DNA of 64,000 nt. Source: Burkholderiaceae bacterium. GTDB taxonomy: Bacteria > Pseudomonadota > Gammaproteobacteria > Burkholderiales > Burkholderiaceae_E. Positions 14,735 to 25,330 of the stretch are shown here, piece after piece; position 1 is the stretch's first letter; each line of letters starts with the position of its first letter. A program made the translations under genes and the position numbers. The DNA lies in NCBI GenBank assembly GCA_023954045.1, contig JAMLIR010000025.1:1-64000 (forward strand). Direction: 5' to 3'. Under the pieces are notes generated by a model that ran no database searches, was not told the origin of the DNA, and was given only the letters and a program-made list of their open reading frames with translations.

Positions 14735-15556
14735 ATGCTCGGCAAGCGCGTTGTCACGGCCCTGGTCCTGCTGGCGATCCTGCTGCCGTCGATCTTCGTG
14801 TTTCCGGGCTGGGTGTGGGGGGCCGTGACCCTGGTGTTCCTGGCTGCCGCGGCCCACGAATGGAGCCTGCTGCTGGGCCACCGCCGCTCGGCGCTGGCCG
14901 CCGCGGCGACGCTGGCGGCGATCGGTGCCGCGCTGCTGGCCTGGCACGAGCGCGCGGGCTGGCCGGCCTGGTTCGTGCTGCCGGTCTGCGCCGCGGCCAC
15001 GATCGTCTGGGTGGCGATGGGTCCGCAGCGCCTGCGGCGACACGACGCCCGCGGCGGCGGCTGGCCGCTGGCGGCGGCCCTGCTGCTGGCGTGCTGGATC
15101 GCGCTGGTCGGGCTGCGCGACATCGGCGCGGCAGCGCTTCTGGTCGCGATGGCGATCATCTGGGTTGCCGACATCGCGGCGTACTTCGTGGGCCGGGCGC
15201 TGGGCCGGCACAAGCTCGCCCCGGCGATCAGCCCCGGCAAGAGCTGGGAGGGCGCGATCGGCGGGTTCGCGGCGGTCGCCGCGCTGGGGCTGGCAGCGGC
15301 CGCCGCGCCGGCGCTGTCGCACGCGCTGCCGGCGCGCCTGGTCGCGGGCTGGTCGGCGCCGGTTGCCGCGCTGGCGCTGGTGGCGATCGCCGCGCTGTCG
15401 ATCGTCGGCGACCTTCACGAGTCGCTGCTCAAGCGCCAGGCCGGGGTGAAGGACAGCGGCACGCTGCTGCCCGGCCACGGCGGCGTCCTCGACCGCATCG
15501 ACTCGCTGATCCCGACGATGCCGGCGGCGATGCTGCTGCATCGTCTGCTGGGATAA
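14735..15556 (+). CDS. cdsA: Phosphatidate cytidylyltransferase CdsA
   Basis: This 273-residue integral membrane protein forms CDP-diacylglycerol, the branch point of phospholipid synthesis. Many hydrophobic Leu/Ala/Val helices are visible, followed by the family signature near the C terminus, [18 protein letters not shown] then LDRIDS. The sequence [20 protein letters not shown] is the other conserved cytoplasmic stretch. It lies ten bases after uppS, so the two are probably translated from one mRNA. Confidence 0.96.
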   Translation: MLGKRVVTALVLLAILLPSIFVFPGWVWGAVTLVFLAAAAHEWSLLLGHRRSALAAAATLAAIGAALLAWHERAGWPAWFVLPVCAAATIVWVAMGPQRLRRHDARGGGWPLAAALLLACWIALVGLRDIGAAALLVAMAIIWVADIAAYFVGRALGRHKLAPAISPGKSWEGAIGGFAAVAALGLAAAAAPALSHALPARLVAGWSAPVAALALVAIAALSIVGDLHESLLKRQAGVKDSGTLLPGHGGVLDRIDSLIPTMPAAMLLHRLLG

Positions 15557-15563
15557 TTCCCGG

Positions 15564-16760
15564 ATGCAAGCGCCCGTCCGCACGCTCACGATCCTCGGCG
15601 CCACGGGCTCGATCGGCCTGAGCACGCTCGACGTCGTCGCCCGCCATCCGGGGCGCTACCGCGTGTTCGCGCTCGCGGCGCACCGCCGGGGCGACGCGCT
15701 CGCCGCGTTGTGCCTGCGGCACTCCCCGCGCTACGCGGTGCTCGGCGACGCGCAGGCGGCCGATGCGATGCGCGAGACGCTTGCCGCCCGAGGCTGCGGT
15801 ACCGAGGTGCTGTGCGGCGAGGCGGCGCTCGCCCAGGTCGCCGCGCATCCCGACGTCGACACCGTGATGGCGGCGATCGTCGGCGCGGCCGGGCTGACCC
15901 CCGCGGTCGCGGCGGCGCGCGCGGGCAAGCGGATCCTGCTCGCGAACAAGGAGGCGCTGGTCATGGCGGGCGAGGTGTTCCTGCGCGCCTGCCGCGACGG
16001 CGGAGCGACCGTGCTGCCGATCGACAGCGAGCACAACGCGATCTTCCAGTGCCTGCCTGCGGGACAGCACACCGGCGTCGCGGTGCCGGGCGTGCGCCGC
16101 ATCCTGCTCACCGCGTCGGGCGGGCCGTTCCGCCGCGCGAGCGCCGCCGAGATGGCGCGGGCAACGCCCGAACAGGCCTGCGCGCACCCGAACTGGTCGA
16201 TGGGCCGCAAGATCTCGGTCGACTCGGCGACCATGATGAACAAGGGGCTCGAGCTGATCGAGGCGTCGTACCTGTTCGGCCTGCCCGAGTCCAGGCTCGA
16301 CGTGCTCGTGCATCCGCAGAGCATCGTCCACTCGATGGTCGAATACGAGGACGGCTCGATGCTGGCCCAGCTCGGAAACCCGGACATGCGCACGCCGATC
16401 GCCCACGCGCTCGCGCACCCGGAGCGCATCGACAGCGGCGTGGCGCCGCTCAGCCTCGCGACGATCGGGCGCCTCGAGTTCGAGGCGCCCGACCTGCAGC
16501 GCTTCCCCTGCCTTCGCCTGGCCCACGAGGCGCTGCGCGCCGGCGGCGCGGCCCCGTGCGTGCTCAACGCGGCCAACGAGGTCGCGGTCGCCGCGTTCCT
16601 CGAACGACGCCTGCGCTTCACCGACATCGCCGGCGTCGCCGAGGCGGCGCTCCGCGCGGCCGGCGCGCGGCCGGCGGGCGCCGACGTCGAGGCCGTGCTC
16701 GAGACCGACCGCGAGGCGCGCGCGCTCGCGCGACACGCGCTCGAGAGGTGCGCGGCATGA
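15564..16760 (+). CDS. dxr: 1-deoxy-D-xylulose 5-phosphate reductoisomerase
   Basis: This 398-residue enzyme is the second step of the MEP isoprenoid pathway. The N-terminal NADPH loop [17 protein letters not shown] is clear. So are [10 protein letters not shown], the metal/substrate stretch [13 protein letters not shown], the flexible-loop region with [19 protein letters not shown], and the C-terminal [12 protein letters not shown]. The stop overlaps the rseP start in an ATGA arrangement. Confidence 0.97.
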   Translation: MQAPVRTLTILGATGSIGLSTLDVVARHPGRYRVFALAAHRRGDALAALCLRHSPRYAVLGDAQAADAMRETLAARGCGTEVLCGEAALAQVAAHPDVDTVMAAIVGAAGLTPAVAAARAGKRILLANKEALVMAGEVFLRACRDGGATVLPIDSEHNAIFQCLPAGQHTGVAVPGVRRILLTASGGPFRRASAAEMARATPEQACAHPNWSMGRKISVDSATMMNKGLELIEASYLFGLPESRLDVLVHPQSIVHSMVEYEDGSMLAQLGNPDMRTPIAHALAHPERIDSGVAPLSLATIGRLEFEAPDLQRFPCLRLAHEALRAGGAAPCVLNAANEVAVAAFLERRLRFTDIAGVAEAALRAAGARPAGADVEAVLETDREARALARHALERCAA

Positions 16761-18118
16761 GCACGCTCCAGACGCTGGTCGCGTTCCTGGCGGCGCTCAC
16801 GCTGCTGATCTTCGTTCACGAACTGGGCCACTACCTGGTCGCGCGGTGGTGCGACGTCAAGGTGCTGCGCTTCTCGATCGGCTTCGGCAGGCCGCTGCTC
16901 ACCTGGCGCGTCGGTGCCGACCGCACCGAGTGGACGATCGCCGCGGTGCCCCTTGGCGGCTACGTGCGGATGCTCGACGAGCGCGACGCCGGGGCCGGCG
17001 CGATCCCGCCCGCCGAACTGCCGCGTGCATTCACCCGCAAGTCGCTCGCGCAGCGCTCGGCGATCGTCGTCGCCGGCCCGCTTGCGAATTTCCTGCTGGC
17101 GATCGCGCTGTACGCGGCGATGGGCTGGATCGGCACCCGGGAGCCGGCGCCGGTGATCGACCAGCCTGCCGCCGGCACGCCGGCCGCGGCCGCCGGACTG
17201 CAGGGTGGCGACCGGCTGCTCGCCGTCGACGGCGTCGCCGTGCGCTCGTGGAACGACGTGCGGCTCAAGCTGCTCGAGCCGGTGATCGAGCGCCGCGAGA
17301 GCGCGCTGCTGGTGCAGCGCGAGGGCGCCTCGGCGCCGGCGCGGATCGACGCCGGCGGCCTGCCCCCGGGCGAGGCCGAGCGCGACTTCCTGCGCTCGCT
17401 CGGCCTGAGGCTCGCGCCCGGCAAGGTCGTGATCGGCAACCTGGTGGGCGGCGCAGCCGCCGAGCGCGACGGCCTGCGCGCGGGCGACGAGCTGCTGTCG
17501 GTCGGCGGCAGCCCGGTGCGCCGCGCCTCCGACGTGATCGAACGGGTGAAGGCCAGTCCCGGTCGGCCGCTGGCGTTCGGCGTCCTGCGCGGGGGCGACG
17601 AGATCTCGGTCACCGTGACGCCCGAGGCCGTCGGCTCGCCGGATGCCGCCGGCGCGACGCCGATCGGGCGCATCGGCGCGGGCCTGCAGGATCGGATCCT
17701 GATGGAGACGGTGCGCTACGGGCCGATCGAGTCGCTCGGCCAGGCGGCGCGCCAGACCTGGGAGATGTCGGTCTTCTCGCTGCGGATGCTGGGCAAGATG
17801 CTGATGGGCGAGCTCTCGCTTCGCAACCTGAGCGGACCGGTGACGATCGCCGATCTCGCCGGGCAGTCGGTGCGCGTGGGCTGGCTCGCCTACGCGAGCT
17901 TCCTCGCGCTGATCAGCATCAGCCTCGGCGTGCTGAACCTGCTGCCGATCCCCGTGCTCGACGGGGGGCATTTGGTATATTACGCGCTCGAAGCGGCACG
18001 CGGCAGGCCGCTGTCGGAGCGCTTCGTGGTGATCACGCAAAAGGCCGGCCTGGCGATCATCATGATGATGATGGCGCTCGCCCTGTTCAACGACATCACC
18101 CGCCTCATCGGTTCCTGA
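16757..18118 (+). CDS. rseP: Site-2 protease RseP (sigma-E pathway intramembrane metalloprotease)
   Basis: This 453-residue membrane protease starts at ATG 16757 and overlaps the dxr stop by four bases. It has HELGH (zinc-binding HExxH) in the first transmembrane helix at about residues 19-23. Two periplasmic PDZ domains follow ([17 protein letters not shown] and [17 protein letters not shown]). [16 protein letters not shown] supplies the third ligand in a late helix. RseP cleaves RseA after DegS to release sigma-E and also clears signal peptides. It lies next to bamA, as is usual. Confidence 0.97.
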   Translation: MSTLQTLVAFLAALTLLIFVHELGHYLVARWCDVKVLRFSIGFGRPLLTWRVGADRTEWTIAAVPLGGYVRMLDERDAGAGAIPPAELPRAFTRKSLAQRSAIVVAGPLANFLLAIALYAAMGWIGTREPAPVIDQPAAGTPAAAAGLQGGDRLLAVDGVAVRSWNDVRLKLLEPVIERRESALLVQREGASAPARIDAGGLPPGEAERDFLRSLGLRLAPGKVVIGNLVGGAAAERDGLRAGDELLSVGGSPVRRASDVIERVKASPGRPLAFGVLRGGDEISVTVTPEAVGSPDAAGATPIGRIGAGLQDRILMETVRYGPIESLGQAARQTWEMSVFSLRMLGKMLMGELSLRNLSGPVTIADLAGQSVRVGWLAYASFLALISISLGVLNLLPIPVLDGGHLVYYALEAARGRPLSERFVVITQKAGLAIIMMMMALALFNDITRLIGS

Positions 18119-18121
18119 CGC

Positions 18122-20470
18122 ATGGCATTCGAACGACGCCGACCGGGGCGCAAACCGGGGTCGGCGCGCCTTGCGCTGGCCGCGCTCGCAGCGGCCCTGA
18201 TCTCCGCGACCGCGTACCAGCCGGCCCTGGCCTTCGAACCCTTCGTGATTCGCGACATCCGCGTCGAGGGCGTGCAGCGCACCGAGCCGGGAACCGTGTT
18301 CAGCTACCTGCCGGTGCGCGTCGGCGACCGGATCACCGACGAGAAGGCGGGCGAGGCGGTCAAGGCGCTGTTCGCGACCGGCTTCTTCCGCGACGTGCGC
18401 CTCGAGGCCGAAGGCGACGTGCTGGTCGTCTACGTCGAGGAGCGCCCGGCGATCGCGTCGGTCGACATCACCGGCGCGAAGGAGTTCGACAAGGACACGC
18501 TGAAGAAGGTGCTGCGCGAGCAGGGGCTGGCCGAATCGCGGATCTTCGACCGCGCGATCCTCGAGCGCGCCGAGCAGGAGATCAAGCGCCAGTACCTTGC
18601 GCGCGGCCGCTATGCGGCGCGCGTGACCTCGACGATCACGCCGCTCGAGCGCAACCGGGTCGGCATCGCGATCGCGATCGAGGAGGGCGACACCGCGAAG
18701 ATCACGTCGATCCGCTTCGTCGGCAACAAGGCGTTCACCGCCAAGCGCCTGCTCGACGAGATGCGCCTGTCGACGCCGACCTGGTTCACCTGGTACTCGA
18801 AGGCCGACCAGTACGCGCGCGAGAAGCTCGCCGGCGACCTCGAGGCGCTGCGCTCGTTCTACCTCGACCGGGGCTACCTCGAGTTCAACGTCGAGTCGAC
18901 GCAGGTCTCGATCTCGCCCGACAAGGAAGGCGTCGAGATCACGATCGACATCAACGAGGGCGAGCTGTACCGCGTGTCGGAGGTCCGCTTCGGCGGCGAA
19001 CTGCTCGGAAGGAAGGCCGAACTCGAGCCGCTGGTGCAACTGAAGCCGGGCGACGTGTTCTCGGGCAGCAGGCTCACCGACACGACCAAGCGCATCTCCG
19101 ACAAGCTCGGCACGCTGGGCTACGCGTTCTCGAACGTCAACGCGGTGCCGCAGATCGACCGCGAAAAGCGCGAGGTCTCTTTCGACATCCTGATCGACCC
19201 GGGCCGGCGCGTCTACGTGCGGCGCATCGACATCGCCGGCAACGTGCGCACCCGCGACGAGGTGATCCGCCGCGAGTTCCGCCAGTACGAGGACGCCTGG
19301 TACGACGCCGACAAGATCCGGCTCTCGCGCGAGCGGCTCGAGCGGCTCGGCTACTTCACCGAGGTGAAGGTCGAGAACCGGCCGGTGCCCGATGCGCCCG
19401 ACCAGGTCGACCTGAACGTGGTCGTCACCGAGCGCCCCACCGGCAACATTGCGCTCGGAATCGGGATCTCCAGCACCGAGAAGCTGATCCTGTCGGGCTC
19501 GATCGTGCAGCCGAACTTCCTGGGCACCGGCAAGTCGGTGGCGCTGCAGCTGAACACGAGCCGGCTCGCGCGCTCGATCGTGCTCTCGCAGACCGATCCG
19601 TATTTCACGCCCGATGGCGTCAGCCGCAGCTTCGACCTGTACACCCGGATGTTCAACGCGTCGGAGCTGAACCTCGGCGACTACCGGACCCGGTCGACCG
19701 GCCTGGGCCTGCGCTTCGGCGTCCCCTACACCGAGTACGACCGCGTCAGCTTCGGCATGACCTACGAGCGCAACGACGTGAAGCTCGGCGCGGCGCCGCC
19801 GCAGCGCTACGTCGACTTCGTCGACAATTTCGGCACTTCGACGACGGCGCTGCTCGGCACGCTCGGCTGGAGCCGCGACAGTCGCGACAGCGCGATCGTC
19901 CCCACCCGCGGGCGGCTGCAGACCGCGGGGCTCGAAGTCACGCTGCCGGTGGCCGAGCTGCGGTACTGGCGCGCGACGTACAACCACCAGTGGTACTACC
20001 CGATGACGCGCGACCTCACGCTCGCGTTGAACGGCGACCTCGGCATCGGGCGCGGTTTCGGCGGGATGGCCTACCCGCTGTTCAAGAACTTCTACGTCGG
20101 CGGCATCGGCTCGGTGCGCGGCTACTACCCGAGTTCGATCGGTCCGCGCGAGGTCGACACCGTCACCGGCGGCACCCGCGAGATCCCGCTGGGCGGCCTC
20201 ACCAAGATCGTCGGCAGCGCCGAGTTCCTGTTCCCGCTGCCCGGCACCGGGAGCGATCGCACGATCCGTTCGTTCGTGTTCCTCGACGCCGGGACGGTGC
20301 TGGGCGAAGGCCAGTCGTTCAGCGCCAGCGACCTGCGCTACGCGACCGGCATCGGCCTGACCTGGCTCTCGCCGATCGGCCCGCTGAAACTGAGCATCGC
20401 GTTCCCGATCCGCAAGCAGGAGGGCGATCGCACGCAGCGGTTCCAGTTCCAGGTCGGCACCGGCTTCTGA
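18122..20470 (+). CDS. bamA: Outer membrane protein assembly factor BamA
   Basis: This 782-residue Omp85-family protein has an N-terminal Arg-rich signal peptide ending near PALAFE. Five POTRA domains begin at FVIRDIRVEGVQRTEPGTVF and run to about residue 425. A C-terminal beta-barrel with the family motif VRGY (IGSVRGYYPSSIG) and a terminal Phe completes it. BamA inserts beta-barrel proteins into the outer membrane together with BamB-E. It starts 3 bases after rseP and is followed by the chaperone Skp, whose clients it receives. Confidence 0.98.
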   Translation: MAFERRRPGRKPGSARLALAALAAALISATAYQPALAFEPFVIRDIRVEGVQRTEPGTVFSYLPVRVGDRITDEKAGEAVKALFATGFFRDVRLEAEGDVLVVYVEERPAIASVDITGAKEFDKDTLKKVLREQGLAESRIFDRAILERAEQEIKRQYLARGRYAARVTSTITPLERNRVGIAIAIEEGDTAKITSIRFVGNKAFTAKRLLDEMRLSTPTWFTWYSKADQYAREKLAGDLEALRSFYLDRGYLEFNVESTQVSISPDKEGVEITIDINEGELYRVSEVRFGGELLGRKAELEPLVQLKPGDVFSGSRLTDTTKRISDKLGTLGYAFSNVNAVPQIDREKREVSFDILIDPGRRVYVRRIDIAGNVRTRDEVIRREFRQYEDAWYDADKIRLSRERLERLGYFTEVKVENRPVPDAPDQVDLNVVVTERPTGNIALGIGISSTEKLILSGSIVQPNFLGTGKSVALQLNTSRLARSIVLSQTDPYFTPDGVSRSFDLYTRMFNASELNLGDYRTRSTGLGLRFGVPYTEYDRVSFGMTYERNDVKLGAAPPQRYVDFVDNFGTSTTALLGTLGWSRDSRDSAIVPTRGRLQTAGLEVTLPVAELRYWRATYNHQWYYPMTRDLTLALNGDLGIGRGFGGMAYPLFKNFYVGGIGSVRGYYPSSIGPREVDTVTGGTREIPLGGLTKIVGSAEFLFPLPGTGSDRTIRSFVFLDAGTVLGEGQSFSASDLRYATGIGLTWLSPIGPLKLSIAFPIRKQEGDRTQRFQFQVGTGF

Positions 20471-20543
20471 GCGCGGCTTGCCCGTCGTTGCAACTGTGCG
20501 ACAATCCACGCCTCGAATCGATGCGATGAGCGGGAAGGGCTGA

Positions 20544-21050
20544 ATGAAGTTTTTCAGGACTTTCGCGGCGTGCTGCCTGGCGGCGACCTGCGCGGTGGCG
20601 AGCGCTCAGGAGGTGCCGAAGATCGGCTTCGTCAATACCGAGCGCATCCTGCGCGACGCCGCGCCGGCCAAGGCCGCGCAGCAGAAGCTCGAGCAGGAAT
20701 TCAGCCGGCGCGACAAGGAGCTGCAGGACATGGCCGCGCGCCTGAAGTCGCTCGGCGAGCGGCTCGACCGCGACGCCGCGGTCACCAGCGAGTCCGAGCG
20801 CCAGCGGCGCCAGCGGGAGTTCGCCGAGTCCGAGAAGGAGTACCAGCGCAAGCAGCGCGAGTTCCGCGAGGACCTGAACCAGCGGCGCAACGAGGAACTC
20901 TCGCAGGTCATCGACAAGGCCAACCGCGTGATCAAGCAGATCGCCGAGCAGGAGAAGTACGACGTGATCCTGCAGGAGGCGGTGTTCGCGAGCCCGCGCA
21001 TCGACATCACCGACAAGGTGCTGCGCGCGCTCGGCAACGGCAAGCAGTAG
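20544..21050 (+). CDS. skp: Periplasmic chaperone Skp/OmpH
   Basis: This 168-residue protein has a clear signal peptide (MKFFRTFAACC... to ASAQ). The mature start is KIGFVNTERILRDA, and a long charged helical hairpin follows (KLEQEFSRRDKELQDM and REFAESEKEYQRKQREF). Skp trimers hold unfolded outer-membrane proteins on the way to BamA. The position between bamA and lpxD is the conserved one. Confidence 0.95.
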   Translation: MKFFRTFAACCLAATCAVASAQEVPKIGFVNTERILRDAAPAKAAQQKLEQEFSRRDKELQDMAARLKSLGERLDRDAAVTSESERQRRQREFAESEKEYQRKQREFREDLNQRRNEELSQVIDKANRVIKQIAEQEKYDVILQEAVFASPRIDITDKVLRALGNGKQ

Positions 21051-21101
21051 TGCTGGCGCGCCCTCGGCTCCAGGTGGCGGCACCTTGAAGGGGCGTCCGC
21101 G

Positions 21102-22154
21102 ATGCGCCGCCTCGCAGAGGGACTGACGATCGCGGACCTGGCGCGCCGGCTCGGAGCGCCGCTGCGCCGCGGCGATCCCGGCCACCGGATCCACGCGCTC
21201 GCGAGCCTGGCCAGCGCCGGCCCCGACGACCTCAGCTTCCTCGCCTCGCCGCGCCACGCCGCGCAGGCGCGCCGCACGCGCGCCGGGGCGGTGCTTGCCC
21301 CGCCGGCGCTGGCCGGCGAAGTGTCCGCTGCCAGCGCGCTGATCGAAGTCGAGGACGCGCACCGCGCGTTCGGCGCGATCGCGCGCGAGATGGCCGCGCT
21401 GCTCGCGCGCCCGATCGCCCCCGGCGTCCATCCGGGCGCGGTGGTGGCGCCCGGGGCGAAGCTGGGCCGCGACGTCTGCATCGGACCCTTCGTCGCGATC
21501 GGCGACGGCGCGCAGATCGGCGACGGCGCGGTGCTCGAGGCCGGCGTCTCGATCGGCGCGGGCAGCGTCGTCGGCGCCGGCAGCCGGCTGCATCCGCGGG
21601 TCACGGTCGAGCACGACTGCGTGATCGGCGGCAACTGCGTGGTCTTCGCCGGCACCGTGATCGGCGCCGACGGCTTCGGCTTCGCCAGCGGCCCCGGGGG
21701 CTGGGAGAAGATCCCGCAGCTCGGCGGCGTCGTCATCGGCGAGTCGGTCGAGATCGGCGCCAACTGCACGATCGACCGCGGTGCCCTCGAGGACACCGTG
21801 ATCGGCGACGGCTGCAAGCTCGACAACCTGATCCAGGTTGCGCACAACGTGCGCATCGGCGAGCACACGGCGATCGCCGGCTGCGTCGGCATCGCGGGCA
21901 GCGCGGTGATCGGGAGACGCTGCCGGATCGGCGGCGGGGCGGGCATCCTCGGCCACCTCGAGATCTGCGACGACGTCACGATCTCGGCGATGAGCCTGGT
22001 CACGCGGTCGATCGGCGAACCGGGGTTCTATTCGGGCGTGTTCCCGCTGATGGACAATGCCGGGTGGGAGAAGTCGGCCGCGCTGCTCAGGCAGCTCCCA
22101 CAGTGGCGGGCGCGGCTGCGCCGGCTCGAACGAACCGACAGGGAAGGACAATGA
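21102..22154 (+). CDS. lpxD: UDP-3-O-(3-hydroxyacyl)glucosamine N-acyltransferase LpxD
   Basis: This 350-residue left-handed beta-helix acyltransferase is the third step of lipid A synthesis. An N-terminal uridine-binding domain ([20 protein letters not shown]) is followed by hexapeptide repeats of the I-G-x-G type. The catalytic His lies in [17 protein letters not shown], and a C-terminal helix completes it. The last four bases overlap the fabZ ATG (ATGA). Confidence 0.97.
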   Translation: MRRLAEGLTIADLARRLGAPLRRGDPGHRIHALASLASAGPDDLSFLASPRHAAQARRTRAGAVLAPPALAGEVSAASALIEVEDAHRAFGAIAREMAALLARPIAPGVHPGAVVAPGAKLGRDVCIGPFVAIGDGAQIGDGAVLEAGVSIGAGSVVGAGSRLHPRVTVEHDCVIGGNCVVFAGTVIGADGFGFASGPGGWEKIPQLGGVVIGESVEIGANCTIDRGALEDTVIGDGCKLDNLIQVAHNVRIGEHTAIAGCVGIAGSAVIGRRCRIGGGAGILGHLEICDDVTISAMSLVTRSIGEPGFYSGVFPLMDNAGWEKSAALLRQLPQWRARLRRLERTDREGQ

Positions 22155-22645
22155 CCGTGCTCGACATCCGCGCGATTCTCGAACACCTGCCGCATCGGTA
22201 TCCGATGCTGCTCGTCGACCGGGTGCTCGAGCTCGAGAAGGGCAAGCGCATCGTCGCGGTGAAGAACGTCTCGATCAACGAGCCGTTCTTCACCGGCCAC
22301 TTTCCCTACCTGCCGGTGATGCCGGGCGTGCTGCAGGTCGAGGCGCTCGCGCAGGCGGCCGGAATCCTGTCCTTCCAGACGATGGGACGCGTCTCCGACG
22401 CGAGCACCGTCTACTACTTCGTCGGCATCGATAGCGCCCGCTTCAAGCGACCGGTCGTTCCCGGCGACCAGCTCCGGCTCGAGGTCGAGATCGTGCGCAT
22501 CTCGCGCTCGATCTGGAAGTACGCGGGCAAGGCCACCGTCGACGGCCAGGTCGCCGCCGAGGCCGAGCTGATGTGCACGCTGCGCGAGATCGGGCCGGCC
22601 AACGGCAACGGCGAAGGCGGCGGCAACGGCAACGGCGGCGCCTGA
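22151..22645 (+). CDS. fabZ: 3-hydroxyacyl-ACP dehydratase FabZ
   Basis: This 164-residue hot-dog dehydratase belongs to type II fatty acid synthesis. The N terminus [20 protein letters not shown], the catalytic His in [20 protein letters not shown] and the downstream [19 protein letters not shown] are all present. ATG 22151 overlaps lpxD by four bases. The C terminus carries an extra tail of about 13 residues made almost only of Gly, Asn and Ala, so the protein is longer than the usual 150 or so; the tail is probably disordered. fabZ lies between lpxD and lpxA as in most proteobacteria, linking hydroxyacyl supply and use. Confidence 0.97.
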   Translation: MTVLDIRAILEHLPHRYPMLLVDRVLELEKGKRIVAVKNVSINEPFFTGHFPYLPVMPGVLQVEALAQAAGILSFQTMGRVSDASTVYYFVGIDSARFKRPVVPGDQLRLEVEIVRISRSIWKYAGKATVDGQVAAEAELMCTLREIGPANGNGEGGGNGNGGA

Positions 22646-22669
22646 GCGCGTCCCGAGGCTGCGAGCGAC

Positions 22670-23527
22670 ATGCCCGCCATCCACCCGACCGCGATCGTCG
22701 ATCCGCGCGCCGAGCTCGACAGCGACGTCGAGGTCGGCGCCTATTCGGTGATCGGCGCGCAGGTGCGCGTCGGCGCCGGGACCCGGATCGGCCCGCACGT
22801 GGTCGTCGAGGGGCGAACGACGATCGGCCGCGGCAACCGGATCTTCCCGTTCGCCTCGATCGGCGGCGCCCCCCAGGACAAGAAGTACGGCGGCGAGCCG
22901 ACCGCGCTCGAAATCGGCGACGGCAACACGATCCGCGAGTGCGTCACGATCAACCGTGGAACGGCACAGGACCGGGGCGTGACGCGGGTCGGCAACGATG
23001 CCTGGATCATGGCCTACGTGCACATCGCGCACGACTGCGCCATCGGCGACCACGTGATCATCGCCAACAGCACCAACCTCGCGGGCCACGTCGAGATCGG
23101 CGACTGGGCCATCCTCGGCGGCGCGACCCAGGTCCACCAGTTCTGCAAGATCGGCGCGCACGCGATGACCGGGGTGAGCACCGTGGTGCTGCACGACGTG
23201 CCGCCGTACGTGATGGCCTCGGGCCACAGCGCCGAGGCGCACGGCATCAATTCCGAGGGACTGCGCCGTCGCGGTTTCGACGCCGGGCGGATCAACGCGA
23301 TCCGGCGGGCGTACAAGCTGATCTACCGCAGCGGGTCGACGATGCAGCAGGCGCTCGATGCGCTGCGCGCGGCGATCGCGAACGGCGTGGCTCCGGCGCT
23401 TGCCGCGGACGCGCCGGAGGCGGGCGCCGAGGCGCTGACGAGCCCACAACTGAGCGCGCAGTCGCGCGCCGACCTCGCGCTTCTCGCCGACTTCCTGGAC
23501 GGCGTCACGCGCGGCATCGTGCGCTGA
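22670..23527 (+). CDS. lpxA: UDP-N-acetylglucosamine O-acyltransferase LpxA
   Basis: This 285-residue left-handed beta-helix enzyme carries out the first step of lipid A synthesis. It starts IHPTAIVDPRAELDSDVEVG, has repeated I-G hexapeptides, the stretch IGGAPQDKKYGGE, and the catalytic His in YVHIAHDCAIGDHV. The C-terminal helical domain (INAIRRAYKLIYRSGSTMQQ) is about 20 residues longer than in E. coli. Its stop shares one base with the lpxB start. Confidence 0.97.
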   Translation: MPAIHPTAIVDPRAELDSDVEVGAYSVIGAQVRVGAGTRIGPHVVVEGRTTIGRGNRIFPFASIGGAPQDKKYGGEPTALEIGDGNTIRECVTINRGTAQDRGVTRVGNDAWIMAYVHIAHDCAIGDHVIIANSTNLAGHVEIGDWAILGGATQVHQFCKIGAHAMTGVSTVVLHDVPPYVMASGHSAEAHGINSEGLRRRGFDAGRINAIRRAYKLIYRSGSTMQQALDALRAAIANGVAPALAADAPEAGAEALTSPQLSAQSRADLALLADFLDGVTRGIVR

Positions 23528-24696
23528 TGTCGGGGCAGGCCGGCACCGTCGGTTCGCTCTCTCTGGGCATGGTCGCCGGCGAGGCCTCGGGCGACCTGCT
23601 CGCCGCGTCGCTGCTCGGCGGACTGGCGGCGCGGGTCGGGCGGCTCGAGGCCGCGGGGATCGGAGGGCCGGCGATGGCGCGCCACGGCTTCGACGCCTGG
23701 TGGACGATCGAGGCGCTGTCGGTGAACGGCTACCTGGAGGTGCTGCGCGAGTACCCGCGGCTGCGACGGATGCGCGATGCGCTGGCCGAGCGCCTGGCGC
23801 AATGGCACCCGCAGGCGTTCGTCGGCGTCGACGCCCCCGACTTCAACCTGGACCTCGAAGCGCGGCTGCGCGGGCGCGGGATCCGCATCGTGCACTTCAT
23901 CAGCCCGTCGATCTGGGCGTGGCGTCGCGAGCGCATCGAGAAGATCCGCCGCAGCGTCGACCACATGCTGCTGGTCTTCCCGTTCGAGGAGGCGATCTAC
24001 CGCGACGCCGGGATTCCCGCGACCTACGTCGGCCACCCGCTCGCCGACGCGATCCCGGCGCAGGCCGACGCCGCGGCGGCGCGCCGGGCGCTCGGCTTGC
24101 CCGCGTCGGGCGCGGTGGTCGCGCTGCTGCCCGGCAGCCGCGCCGCGGAGGTCGAGCACCTGGCGCCGTCGTTCCTGCGCACCGCCGCCTGGCTGCACGA
24201 GCGGCGCGGCGACCTTCATTTCGTGCTTCCGGCGGCCTCGCCGGCGCTGTTCGAACGCATCAAGGCCCTCGCCGCCGCGGCGCGCCTCCCGGAGAACCTC
24301 GCGCTGACGCTGGTCTCGGGCCGCTCGCACGAGGCGCTGGCCGCGGCCGACGCGGTGCTGGTGGCCAGCGGCACCGCGACGCTGGAAGCGGCGCTGTTCC
24401 GCAGGCCGATGGTGATCGCCTACCGGATGAGCTGGCTCAGCTACCGGATCATGCGCAGGATGGGGTACCTGCCGTACGTGGGCCTGCCCAACATCCTGTC
24501 GGGACGTTTCGTCGTGCCGGAGTTCCTGCAGTCGGCGGTGCGCGCGCCCGGGATGGGCGAAGCGCTGCTGCGCCAGCTCGACGACGACGCGCACCGGCAG
24601 GAGATCGTCGCGCAGTTCGGCGCGCTGCACGACGCGCTGCGCCGAGGCTGCGCGGCACGCGCCGCCGCGGTGGTGCTCGAGGTGGCCGGTGCCTGA
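23527..24696 (+). CDS. lpxB: Lipid-A-disaccharide synthase LpxB
   Basis: This 389-residue GT19 glycosyltransferase joins UDP-diacylglucosamine and lipid X. Motifs are [15 protein letters not shown] at the N terminus, [51 protein letters not shown] and [22 protein letters not shown] 23527 follows directly on the lpxA stop. The C terminus overlaps rnhB by eight bases. Confidence 0.97.
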   Translation: MSGQAGTVGSLSLGMVAGEASGDLLAASLLGGLAARVGRLEAAGIGGPAMARHGFDAWWTIEALSVNGYLEVLREYPRLRRMRDALAERLAQWHPQAFVGVDAPDFNLDLEARLRGRGIRIVHFISPSIWAWRRERIEKIRRSVDHMLLVFPFEEAIYRDAGIPATYVGHPLADAIPAQADAAAARRALGLPASGAVVALLPGSRAAEVEHLAPSFLRTAAWLHERRGDLHFVLPAASPALFERIKALAAAARLPENLALTLVSGRSHEALAAADAVLVASGTATLEAALFRRPMVIAYRMSWLSYRIMRRMGYLPYVGLPNILSGRFVVPEFLQSAVRAPGMGEALLRQLDDDAHRQEIVAQFGALHDALRRGCAARAAAVVLEVAGA

Positions 24697-25330
24697 GCGG
24701 GGCGGCGCCCGGCGTCCGGCGCGCGATGCCGGCGCCCGGATCGCGCTCGCGCTGCCCGCGCCCGAGGGGCCGGTCTGCGGCGTCGACGAAGCGGGCCGCG
24801 GCCCGCTGGCCGGGCCGGTCTACGCCGCCGCGGTGATCCTCGATCCGCAGGCGCCGGTCGAGGGCGTGCGCGATTCCAAGGCGCTGTCGGCGGCCCGCCG
24901 CGAGGCGCTGTCGCGCGAGATCCGCGCGCGCGCGCTGGCCTGGTCGATCGCCAGCGCCAGCGCCGCCGAGATCGACGCGCTGAACATCCTGCAGGCTTCG
25001 CTGCTCGCGATGCAGCGCGCGGTGGCGGCGCTGGCGATCGAGCCGGCCCTCGCGCGGGTCGACGGCAACCGTCCCCCGCGGCTGCGCTGCCTGGTGCAGA
25101 CGCTGGTGGGCGGCGACGCGATCGATCCGGCGATCTCGGCCGCGTCGATCCTCGCGAAGTGCGCGCGCGACGAAGCGATGCAGGCGTTGCACGAGCGGTT
25201 CCCGCAGTACCGCTTCGATCGCCACAAGGGCTATCCGACCGCCGAGCACCTCGCGCTGCTGCGCGAGCACGGTCCGTGCGCGGAGCACCGGCGCAGTTTC
25301 GCGCCGGTGCGGGTGCTGCTGGCGCGGTGA
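24689..25330 (+). CDS. rnhB: Ribonuclease HII
   Basis: This 213-residue enzyme nicks RNA in RNA-DNA hybrids and removes misincorporated ribonucleotides. The acidic catalytic residues lie in [31 protein letters not shown] and the later [17 protein letters not shown]. The start is GTG 24689, inside the lpxB end, and gives a short basic N-terminal extension. Order lpxB-rnhB is conserved. Confidence 0.95.
   Translation: MPERGGARRPARDAGARIALALPAPEGPVCGVDEAGRGPLAGPVYAAAVILDPQAPVEGVRDSKALSAARREALSREIRARALAWSIASASAAEIDALNILQASLLAMQRAVAALAIEPALARVDGNRPPRLRCLVQTLVGGDAIDPAISAASILAKCARDEAMQALHERFPQYRFDRHKGYPTAEHLALLREHGPCAEHRRSFAPVRVLLAR

Noticed and set aside
15731..20509. Very long minus-strand open frame (about 1590 codons) opposite dxr-rseP-bamA
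   Set aside because: It is a shadow of high-GC codon bias in the plus-strand genes. Its product is Arg/Ala/Asp-rich without family resemblance.
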